Positions 55,877 to 64,000 of a DNA stretch of 64,000 bases are shown here, one piece after another (position 1 is the stretch's first letter; each line of letters starts with the position of its first letter). The translations under genes and the position numbers were made by a program. The stretch is from Raffaelea ambrosiae (lineage: Eukaryota; Ascomycota; Sordariomycetes; Ophiostomatales; Ophiostomataceae), in NCBI GenBank assembly GCA_002778195.1, contig PCDI01000004.1, positions 2,498,418 through 2,562,417 on the forward strand, read 5' to 3'. The notes beneath the pieces are model-generated. The model saw nothing but the letters and a program-made list of their open reading frames with translations, was not told where the DNA came from and searched no databases.

Positions 55877-57682
55877 CTACACATCGTATCGATCGGTGCG
55901 GTCATGCTCCGGCCGGTAGACAAACCGGCTGAACCGCGCCTCCTTGGCCAGCCCGTTCAGGTCCGACGCCGCCACGCCCACAAACGACCCCGTAAAGCTG
56001 CCGTGCTCCTTGTGCCCGCCGCACTCGTCGCTCACCAGCGACGCATCGTAGACGGGGCCGACGCGCGTCCAGACCGTGTCGCTCGTTTTGTCGGCGGCCG
56101 CGTCGGCGTCCGCGTCGGTGTCCCCCCCCAGAGCATACCAGAACTGCAGGTCCTTGCCGCGCACCGTCACCTTGAGGTGCACGTCGCCCGTCGGCGGCAG
56201 CAGCACCGGCGGCGGCAGCGGCAGCGTGATGTTGCCGTCGGGGAACGTCGCCTCGGACGCCTGGATCAGCAGCTCGCGCGGGCCCGGGGCCGACGACGAC
56301 GACGACGACGATGCGGCCTGGTGCGTGTCGCCGTCGGCGGTGACGGTCAGGTAAAAGTAGTTGTAGCGGCAGTAGTACACGGCCAGGCCGGCAAACTGGC
56401 GCTCGTCCTCGGGCGCGTAGCCGACCAGCGTGGTCTCGGCGTCAAAGGAAAAGTGCGTCTGCCGGCGGGCCACGAGGGCCTGCTCGAACCACGAGCCCGG
56501 CGCCTCGCGGCCGGTCAGCACCAGGTGGCCGGCGTCGGTGTCGATGCGGAACAGGCGCTCGGGCGCGGGCGTGCGCAGCCACTGGAAGTCGGGGTGCAGC
56601 AGCCGGGCGGCGGCGCCGTTGGTGGCGCGGTAGTCCGCGGCGGCGTCGCGAAACAGGTACACGCGCGGCTGCCAGTACGCCGACGTGGCGACGGCGTCGT
56701 CGCGCGTGCCCGGGACGTCGACCCACAGCGACGGCACCGGCCCCTGGTCGACGTACAGCCAGCCGTCGGCGCGCCAGTGGGCGCGCTGGATGGCCGTCTC
56801 GCGGCCGAGGACGCAGCGGCGCTGCTGGGTGGTGGGGCGGCCCGTGAGGTGCACCAGGTACGCGGCCTGGCCGTCGCTGTCGCCGTCGTCGCCGTCGACG
56901 CCCCCGACGAGGTCGCCGTGGCCGGCGCGCTGCAGCGCCGCCAGCGGGTGGTCCTTGGCCGTGAGGATGTACTGGTCCGGGTGGGTCTCGTAGGGCCCCC
57001 AGATGTCGGCGCCGGCCACCGACCGGGCCATGGTGACGGCGTGGTCGTAGCCGGTGCCGCCCTCGGCCACGAGCAGGTAGTAGCGGCCGCGGCGCTTGTA
57101 CAGGTGCGGCGCCTCGGTCAGCGCGAGGTCGGTGCCGCGGTAGATGTTCTTGCGCGGGCCGACGAGGGCGCCGCGGACGGGGTCGAACTCCTGCAGCACG
57201 ATGCCGCTGAAGCTCGTGCGGCCGCGGCGCCGGCGGTGGTCCGCCAGCATGTTGACGAACCACTTGCGGCCGGTGTCGCGGTCGTGGAACAGCGACGGGT
57301 CGAAGCCGGACGAGTTGGCATACACGGGATCCGACCAGGGGCCCGTGATGGCGGGCGCGTGCACAATGTAGTTGTGCGTGTCCTTGAAGGCGCCGTCCTT
57401 GCGCTTGACGTCGGTGTAGACGAGCCAGAAGCGGTCGCCGTCGTGGGTGAGGCAGGGCGCCCAGACGCCGCAGCTGTCCGGGTCGCCGCGCATGTCGAGC
57501 TGGGCGGCCCGGCTGAGGGGGCGGGCCACCAGCGTCCAGTTGGCGAGGTCGGTGGAGTGGTGAATCTGCACGCCGGGGAACCACTCGAACGTCGAGGTGG
57601 CGATGTAGTAGTCGCTGCCGACCCGGACGATGGACGGGTCGGCGTTGAAGCCGGGGAGAATGGGGTTGCGGACAAGAGGCAT
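55877..57682 (-). CDS. GH43 beta-xylosidase / alpha-L-arabinofuranosidase, non-secreted
   Basis: Exo-glycosidase acting on xylo- or arabino-oligosaccharides. Single exon, 601 aa. Five-bladed propeller of GH43: NPILPGFNADPSIVR gives general base Asp15; SSGFDPSLFHD gives pKa-modulating Asp128; LALTEAPHLYKR gives general acid Glu190. WFPGVQIHHSTDLANW is a standard blade-1 segment of fungal beta-xylosidases. The last 200 residues are the GH43 C-terminal beta-sandwich, with HFSFDAETTLVGY and LAVYYCRYNYFYL. No signal peptide, so probably cytosolic. A seven-Ser run (about 458-465) from a (TCG)n tract sits in that sandwich. ATG 57682 starts exactly before the conserved NPILPG block, so I prefer it over an upstream open extension. 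Xylosidase versus arabinofuranosidase cannot be decided here. Confidence 0.93.
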   Translation of the reverse strand: MPLVRNPILPGFNADPSIVRVGSDYYIATSTFEWFPGVQIHHSTDLANWTLVARPLSRAAQLDMRGDPDSCGVWAPCLTHDGDRFWLVYTDVKRKDGAFKDTHNYIVHAPAITGPWSDPVYANSSGFDPSLFHDRDTGRKWFVNMLADHRRRRGRTSFSGIVLQEFDPVRGALVGPRKNIYRGTDLALTEAPHLYKRRGRYYLLVAEGGTGYDHAVTMARSVAGADIWGPYETHPDQYILTAKDHPLAALQRAGHGDLVGGVDGDDGDSDGQAAYLVHLTGRPTTQQRRCVLGRETAIQRAHWRADGWLYVDQGPVPSLWVDVPGTRDDAVATSAYWQPRVYLFRDAAADYRATNGAAARLLHPDFQWLRTPAPERLFRIDTDAGHLVLTGREAPGSWFEQALVARRQTHFSFDAETTLVGYAPEDERQFAGLAVYYCRYNYFYLTVTADGDTHQAASSSSSSSAPGPRELLIQASEATFPDGNITLPLPPPVLLPPTGDVHLKVTVRGKDLQFWYALGGDTDADADAAADKTSDTVWTRVGPVYDASLVSDECGGHKEHGSFTGSFVGVAASDLNGLAKEARFSRFVYRPEHDRTDRYDV

Positions 57683-58829
57683 CGTGAGGAGGATTCTGTG
57701 GAAGGAGACGACGATCAGGAGGCCAAGAGGGGGAGAGAGAGAGAGAGAGAGATGTCTGACCAAATAAAAAAGAAGAAGAGAGAAGAAAGATGACAGGCGA
57801 CGGAAGGCAATAGTAGGACACGAGATTAACCAGAATGTACCATGTTCATGTGGGCAAGCGGCCAGAAGCCCCAGACCGGCGCTCGCTGCCGTAACCGGTG
57901 ACGTGAGGCATCTCTTGCCAGCCTGTCCCGCGTATAAGTCCACGACAAAGCGATTCCTCCCCTCCGTAAATCTGCCGATGTCTATTTAGCCGGCGACCTC
58001 TGACTCGTCCGCCCGACTCCACTGGGAGTGGGATAAATAGCCGGAAGTGTGCGCTGTGATGCCATAAAAACTCCGTGATGGACTTGCCAAGGCCCGTCCA
58101 TCCTGATCTTGAAAGCGTGGTGGTGGGCATTCGTCCAGGCAAAATGTGGAGAGGCTTCACTGTGCAGAGGAAGAAACGGTTTTTTTTTTCTTTTTTTTTT
58201 TCATCTTTCTTTTTGGTGGCTTCTGTGTTTTGACACACACCAACCTGCGCGACCGTTGATCGCTGGCGCCTTTCATATGCACAGAAAGAGTACGGATTCA
58301 TGGCCTGTGTGGAAAGCATGGCCGTGGAACTCGAAGTTGACTCAGAAGAGCCTCAACATGAGCCACATGGGCCGCCCAGAGCCCCAAGAGCCCCAAGAAC
58401 CCAAGGAGCCTCGCTGGCAGGCAGCATTCTCATGTGCACGTGACTGGCTCAGCGATAGTGTGAGCGGTATGATTTACCTGAAACTTGGGTGCGAACGGGC
58501 CAAGCCTTCCACACCATCAGCAAATCCGGGTCGACGGGACAATCATGACGTCGTGGCCGTCACGAGTAGGGGGGAAACCGGCACAGCCCTGGCGCAAGCC
58601 GAGACGCGTTCTGTCCACAGCGGCACCGCGTGCCGTGCGCGGTGGGTGGACGGTCTGCTCAGGAATGAGCAGTACAGGGGGGATATGCACTGCCATGCAG
58701 GGCGCACTTCTCTTTTGGGAGAGGGCGGCGAGCCGCGTGAGCGCAAAAGGTCAAGGGACAAGGAAGCAGACGCGGACATGCCCCGAACTGTGGTTCACCC
58801 GCCCATCTGCCTCGTATTTCGTCTCTTTT

Positions 58830-58858
58830 TCGCCTATTTCGCCTATTTCGCCTATTTC
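58830..58858. repeat. 9-bp tandem array, three copies
   Basis: CGCCTATTT repeated three times, then TC-rich sequence. Confidence 0.9.
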
Positions 58859-59510
58859 TTCTCATCTCTTTCATGTCGGGGGAGTCCCTGAAAGCGAAGC
58901 GTTCCTGAAGAGTTCCTGGTTGTGGCTGACTTTTAGACTGCGTCTTTTTGGTTACCATCCTGGGCCAATATATTTTGGGGCGGACATGGATAGACCCCGG
59001 ACGGAGTAGAAGGGCTGGCTGCCGTACTTGGTAGTTCGTGTTGTTGATTTCTGGCCCCCCTGATTTCCGCTGTTCCGCTTTCTGGGCTGCTCTCCTGCAC
59101 TCGTACAGACAGCTTGCTTCTTTCCGGGCATTTGCTTTCGTATTCTTTGGCCACACAACGTCTTTGTCTTTTCCAGTGGGTGGCTCCCGTGGTGGCTTGG
59201 TCTTCTGCCCTGCTCTCACCGCACATTGTGGACACCGACGATGCCGAGCATCCTGCAGGAGAAGAGCAACAGTGCCATTGCAGGAAACATACACACGAGT
59301 ACGAGTCCTCGTAGTACGCAAAACTCCGTTCCCCCATTCGCTATTAATTACTACTGCCACTTTCACGGGCACCATAGAGGGACGCGATGCTGCTGTTTCA
59401 AACCGTACGAGTGGGCTCTCGGCCGGGGGTGGCATGGCACGGGCAGTGGTCCGTGGCCCGCGTGGGAAATTGATTCCCCAGCAAAGATAGGCTCTTGCGG
59501 TTTAGTCTTG

Positions 59511-59526
59511 CCCCCCCCCCCCCCCC
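59511..59526. repeat. Homopolymer of 16 C
   Basis: Uninterrupted C run on the plus strand in the gene-free spacer; a 14-C run lies at 61044-61057. Confidence 0.9.
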
Positions 59527-62206
59527 AGCAAGGCGAAGCTCAGCCTCAGAGACTATGCGGTCGACCGAGTTGGTTAGATTGGCTGTTGGTGGAATTGGCA
59601 GGATGAGCAAAAGCAGAACGCCCAACAATCAGAACAGCCGAACCATCCTCGCCATCTCGCCGTTTTCCTTTTTCTTTCTTTTTTCTTTCTGATTCGGGGG
59701 GTTTTTTTCTGCTACTTTCTTTTTTTTTTTCTTTTTTTTCTGCTCTTTCTCCCCGTTGCATCTGTCCCTCCTCCAGCCCCTATTTCGGCCCCCTACCCAA
59801 CGACAGATACCACTTCAACAACCCGAGGACACAGTCGAATAGGCCGTGCAGGGCTGTTTGATCGCCCTGTGGGCACGAACCGGTACCCAAGATGCGCGAC
59901 GGGGATTGGGTCGATGGGCCAACCTTGACCGTTAGGGGAAATTAGACCGGCTCAAAACAGTCAAGCGGCGCAGCTTCCTTGGAAGATGTCCCACAGTGTG
60001 GTCAGGGAAGCAACCCTCTGCTGTATCGCGGTGTCCTCTCTCGAGTCTCCTCCACACCGCCCAACAGTGCACCAGCGCACCAGCGCACCACTGGACCAAT
60101 GGCACGCATGCAGGTGTCAGTCGTCTGGTGCGTTTGGGTGCGTTTGGGCAACTTTTTGAAACTGTCCCAGGCCCGCTTAGGCCGGCCCCGTCCATGCACA
60201 GTCGGTGCAAGCGTGGTCCAGTCCGAGTACTATGTGCTCGTAGGCACGATACGTGCCAGACCACCACACAACAAATGGCCTTGCCCTGGGACGGGAATGA
60301 CAGGCCAGAAGGTGATCGGCGGCCCATGATATCATGATGCGACGCCTGGACCAAGGACAAACCAAAACAAAACAATCAAAAAGCCCGCCGTGGTGTGGGA
60401 GGAAGGATCACTGGGGTCCTTTCTGTGCGCCATGTGCTGCTGGGCCCGCTGGGACGGAGACGCCCAGCTGGCGTCTTAGTCAGAGCTCGAAGACCGTTCG
60501 GCAAGCTTGGCCGTCAACTCGTGTTGGTTTGGCGACGATAGCCACCATGCTAGTAGGCGCTGTTGGTTTGCTCGGGGGCCGGTGAGGCGCTGGTCATGAG
60601 GGAGAAGTAGCAAAAGACGCGCGACAGATCTTGCCATGTACTCGTGGTCAAATCGCACCACCGAGTTTCCATGCACTCGTATGCAGCTGGAGGACGACAT
60701 GCATACGACCAAACCCGTACTGCGGTAAAAATAAAGCAAGGCCCGCGTGTGGTGGCTCGGGAGGAATCAGGAGGAGACTGAAAAAAAAAACAAAAAAAAA
60801 AAAACAGAAAAGAATTTTAAAAATAAAAATAAAAAAGAAGAAAAAAAGAAGAAAAAGACAATACACCGCAAGGCACTAGAGGAGGACAAGGGGCCCCCCA
60901 ACCAACGGGAGCCGGGGCATAGCAGGCGGACCCGTTTCTCTGGATCCCTGAAACAAAAGCGTGCTTTTTTGGGGTGCTTGTGTGTGCTTTTTGGGATCTG
61001 GCTCCATCCCTGCTCTGCCGTCCTTTGGAAGCCGCTGGTTCGTCCCCCCCCCCCCCCTTGCGCATTTCGCACAGTTCCCTCCACGTCCTTTTCTATTTTG
61101 AGTAGAGATGTGTTTTGGTTTCTCTGGTTCTGCTCTGTCAAGCAGTGTTGTTTTTTTTTGTTATCCCTCTTCCCTTTTGTCTCGGTGAATCCTCTTTTTT
61201 TTTGTCTTTTACCTTTTCTTCTTCACCCAAACTACTTCCATTTTTCTTTTCTTTTTCCTTTGTCGGGCCGTTCACATTACAGCCAGGAGGCGTTTCTGTC
61301 AAACTACCTGTCATCTGTCAGGTTGTCTCTTCCTTCTCTCGTTTCTTCTTGAACACGCCCTTTCCACTTCAACTCCTCCCTACATCCATCGCATCGGAGA
61401 GAATGGGTTTTCGGCTGGTCCAATCTGCAGGCAAGAGGGAAGCGTGTTGACCACAGCAGTCGACAAGGAAACACAACAACACACATCATCCACGGAATAC
61501 CCAAGATACCCCCCCCCTTTTTTCGGACGGCAAAATACGACGACAATTGACACAGGACGAAACGAGCGCGAAACGGTCTACCAGTCACCATCACGCAACA
61601 TTCTTTCCAAACGAAACGACATTTCAACTCGACGGCTACACAGCTTAGCTATCTCTTTTTCTTTGCCCTTTTCGACAATCTTTTATTTTTTTGTCTGTTT
61701 CTTCTCGACTTCGGCATCGCCACACACCTGCGCCAATCTTGCCCGCTTTTTGAAAAAGAGTTGTCTCACTCGTTTGCACTCTTTTCCTTGTTTCAGAACC
61801 TGAGAAGCAGGTTTTCTCTCTGCCACACTCGCTTCCAAGAAGAAAAAAAGAAAAAAAGAAAACGCCCATTGTACTCGATTGGCTCGATTGGCTCGATTCA
61901 ACCTAGCTCGCGGGCACGCTCTCTCATCCCTTGCGTTGGGCCGTTGTTCCTTCCATGGTGCCAGCAACCGTGCAAGCGAACCATTGTCGCATCCCAGAAG
62001 TCAGCTATTCGTAGTTCCCCTTTGGGAACGCCACCGTTTCGCCGGTCCCGGCAGGCCTGCGAGCGCTGTGTTATTTGTTTGACACCCGGCCGTGCCAATT
62101 CTCTGAAGAAATTCGCCCTGTTTTTTTTTCTTGTTTTTTTTTTCTTGTTTCTTCTTGTTTCTTTTTGTTTTTCCGTTTTCCTGCTTGAACCACACATCCA
62201 AACACC

Positions 62207-64000
62207 ATGGTCGCCATACCACGGCTGTCAGGTGCTGTGCACGGCTGCTGGGACGCCCTGGCCAGGCGCGCCTCCGAACTGGCCGGCCCGGACAGGGTGG
62301 ACAAGCGCAGCGAGGACGACAGCGACGACACCAAGACAACCTCCTCGGCCGACTCGAAAGCAGCAACCACCGCCTCGGAAACAACAGTCACGCACAGACA
62401 CACCGTCACCGCCACCGCCACCAGCGGGACCGAGACCGTCGACGCGGCCATGGCCGTCAGCTCCGCGGCCTCCATCGACACCAGCTCGCAGACGCTGCTG
62501 CCGGGCACGGCCACCGGCAGCGGCTCGTGGGTGCCCGCCTACGTGGCCACCGACGGCCAGACCGTCTCGGCCTACGTCAACGGCCGCGGCCAGATCGTCT
62601 CGGCCGCCTTTACCGGCACCGACGGCCACACGTCCACCGTGCCCTACAGCCCGGCTACCACCACCATCAGCAGCATCGCCGTCAGCAGCGGCGCCGTGCT
62701 CGTCACCGCCACGGGGTCGGCCACGCAGACCACCATGGCCCTCTTCAGCGCCCCGGCCGCCGCCGCCACCACCACCAGCCCGTCCAGCAGCAGCAGCAGC
62801 AGCAGCAGTGCCGCGGCGACCACGAGCGCGACGGCCAAGCCCGACCACTCCGGCCTGATTGCCGGTGTCATCATCGGCTGCGTGGCGTTCTTTCTGCTCA
62901 TGCTCCTGCTCTGCTTCCTGTTCCGCCGGCGGCGGCGCAACCCGCACTCCATCCTCGGCGACCGCCGCGCCAAGGGCGACGGCGGCAGCGGCGGCGGCCA
63001 CGGCAAGCGCATCAGCTCCATGGACTCCATGTTTGCGCCCAGCGCCGAGGAGGCCGCGGCCCAGGCGGCCGCGGTGAACGAGCGGCGGCGACAGGCCAAG
63101 CAGGCCGCCGCCGCCGCCGCCGCCGCCAGGGGCACGGCGGCCCCGCCCCCGTCGCTGTTCGCGGCCGGGACGGAGAAGTTCTCGCAGATGTCCCGGTCCA
63201 TGTCCCAGTCCCTCGCGCGGTCCATGTCCATGTCGCGGACGCGCTCCGGCGGCCCGGCCGCCGCCGCCGCCGGGGGCACCAAGGGCTCCAAGAACTCCTC
63301 GTGGCGGCCCACGGTCGGCTCCTCCATCTACACCAGCGACCAGATGCCGCCCCGCGGCGGCAGTGGCGGCAGCAGTGGCGACAGCGCCGTCCCGGTCCCG
63401 CGACTGCAGCCACCCCCGCGCGCGCGCGCCCCGGCGGGTGCGCTGGGCCGCAAAGACGACGACGACGCCTACGAGGCCGACACCAACGTGTCCTCCTCCC
63501 CCTCCTCCTCGCCGTCCTCGCCGTCCTCGCCGTCCTCGCGCGGCAGCTACGGCTACGGCGACATGGACAGCCAGGGCTACACCGCCGCCGTCGCCCACAG
63601 CGTGCCCATGCCCTTTCTGCACCCGCCGCCGCCGTCGCTCGCCTCCCGCCGCGCCACGTCCAACACGGGCACGACGACCACGGCCAGCCGCAGCACGCAT
63701 GCCTCCCATGCCTCCCACGCGTCCGCCGGTACCGGTGCCGGTACCGGTGCCGGAGGCGGCAACGGCCTCCCCATGACGGAGACGCGCTCCGTGTCCAGCC
63801 GCAAGCCGGTGCCCTCGTCCACGCACGCCACCAACGGCTCCGTCACGACGACCACGACGTCCCACACCAACCGCCGCAGCCGCGCCAGCAGCAGCGCGCC
63901 GCACATCTCGGCCATCCTCAACTACAAGGACCTGCCCTTTCTGCGCAACCACCACCGCGACAGCAAGGCCTCGTCGCATTATGGCCCCGGCGGCGGCGGC
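62207..64000 (+). CDS. Single-pass Ser/Thr-rich membrane protein, 3' end outside window
   Basis: Family not firmly recognised; architecture resembles fungal Mid2/Wsc-like cell-surface sensors. Open for 598 codons with no stop to the window edge. From ATG 62207 (AACACCATGG) the first 215 residues are Ser/Thr/Ala-rich, likely O-mannosylated outside the cell, ending in a run of nine Ser. Residues about 216-239 (GLIAGVIIGCVAFFLLMLLL and following) form one membrane helix, followed at once by RRRRRNP, which sets the tail inside. The tail is at least 350 residues of low complexity with Ala and Gly runs and many Ser/Pro sites. I see no clear N-terminal signal peptide and no Cys-rich WSC domain, so the sensor role is a hypothesis. 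The opposite strand also reads open; the helix plus basic anchor supports this strand. Confidence 0.72.
   Translation, partial: MVAIPRLSGAVHGCWDALARRASELAGPDRVDKRSEDDSDDTKTTSSADSKAATTASETTVTHRHTVTATATSGTETVDAAMAVSSAASIDTSSQTLLPGTATGSGSWVPAYVATDGQTVSAYVNGRGQIVSAAFTGTDGHTSTVPYSPATTTISSIAVSSGAVLVTATGSATQTTMALFSAPAAAATTTSPSSSSSSSSSAAATTSATAKPDHSGLIAGVIIGCVAFFLLMLLLCFLFRRRRRNPHSILGDRRAKGDGGSGGGHGKRISSMDSMFAPSAEEAAAQAAAVNERRRQAKQAAAAAAAARGTAAPPPSLFAAGTEKFSQMSRSMSQSLARSMSMSRTRSGGPAAAAAGGTKGSKNSSWRPTVGSSIYTSDQMPPRGGSGGSSGDSAVPVPRLQPPPRARAPAGALGRKDDDDAYEADTNVSSSPSSSPSSPSSPSSRGSYGYGDMDSQGYTAAVAHSVPMPFLHPPPPSLASRRATSNTGTTTTASRSTHASHASHASAGTGAGTGAGGGNGLPMTETRSVSSRKPVPSSTHATNGSVTTTTTSHTNRRSRASSSAPHISAILNYKDLPFLRNHHRDSKASSHYGPGGGG

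Larger units (their letters stand above)
57683..62206. other. 4.5-kb spacer, no gene recognised
   Basis: No frame with family-like content. Features seen: a (GA)n run just upstream of GH43 (57730-57751), T runs (58180-58201), a 9-bp array TTTCGCCTA-type (58830-58858), a 16-C run (59511-59526), A/T-rich (60781-60860), a 14-C run (61044-61057), and about 1.1 kb of T/C-rich sequence leading to the ATG at 62207. Any gene here would have to be an RNA gene or a very small exon-rich gene. Confidence 0.5.

Noticed and set aside
55904..57793. 629-codon open plus-strand frame
   Set aside because: Antisense to GH43, whose three catalytic residues are all in place on the minus strand.
58109..58891. 260-codon open frame in the 4.5-kb spacer
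   Set aside because: Residue content follows homopolymers and short arrays (Phe runs, Pro-Gln-Glu repeat, Tyr-Phe-Ala repeat); no motif and no support from splice structure.
62228..63979. 583-codon open minus-strand frame
   Set aside because: Shadow of the membrane-protein frame: Arg/Gly/Val/Ala-rich with no motif. The plus strand has a membrane helix followed by a basic anchor and a good start context.

Overview
The window is nuclear DNA of a filamentous ascomycete, most likely a Sordariomycete. The evidence is spliceosomal introns of about 50-150 bp with GTRNGY/AG ends, GC-rich third codon positions, fungal-only gene families (Zn2Cys6 regulator, quelling-type RdRP, FAT1-type acyl-CoA synthetase) and pyrimidine-rich leaders. 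The many (TCG/CGA)n tracts coding poly-Ser or poly-Asp might suggest an Ophiostomatales-like genome, but that placement is a guess. I see no virus, transposon or CRISPR array.

Layout. 0.85-2.6 kb: MFS transporter (-). 2.9 kb: intron-containing tRNA-Pro (-). 3.2-4.6 kb: HSL-type alpha/beta hydrolase (-). 5.2-7.1 kb: GPI-transamidase subunit PIG-S/Gpi17 (-), divergent from a FAT1-like very-long-chain acyl-CoA synthetase at 8.0-10.1 kb (+). 11.6-12.5 kb: 1-Cys peroxiredoxin (+). 12.5-16 kb: long low-complexity spacer or leader, then a 1,086-aa Kelch/BTB protein (+, 16.0-19.2 kb). 19.5-22.5 kb: GH2 beta-mannosidase (-). 24.0-25.0 kb: aldo/keto reductase (+). 25.3-28.4 kb: eight-exon Zn2Cys6 regulator (-). 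29.3-32.0 kb: GH78 alpha-L-rhamnosidase (-). 33.2-35.4 kb: ten-exon MFS sugar porter (+). 36.2-40.4 kb: RNA-dependent RNA polymerase (+). 40.7-41.3 kb: apparently disrupted small gene (-). 41.9-43.3 kb: class V PLP enzyme (-). 45.4-46.8 kb: O-fucosyltransferase-like type II membrane protein (+). 48.0-49.8 kb: acidic disordered protein with a UIM-like motif (-). 52.3-54.1 kb: second MFS transporter (+). 54.7-55.7 kb: divergent SDR (+). 55.9-57.7 kb: GH43 (-). 57.7-62.2 kb: long gene-free spacer. 62.2-64.0 kb: single-pass Ser/Thr-rich membrane protein (+), cut by the window end.

How genes may work together. The most interesting grouping is 19.5-35.4 kb: beta-mannosidase, aldo/keto reductase, Zn2Cys6 regulator, alpha-L-rhamnosidase and sugar porter. 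Neither glycosidase shows a signal peptide, which suggests import followed by intracellular cleavage of small glycosides. A smaller grouping of MFS, SDR and non-secreted GH43 lies at 52.3-57.7 kb. Functional linkage in both is inference from proximity. Exon joins below were worked out by hand from splice sites and checked for reading-frame continuity.
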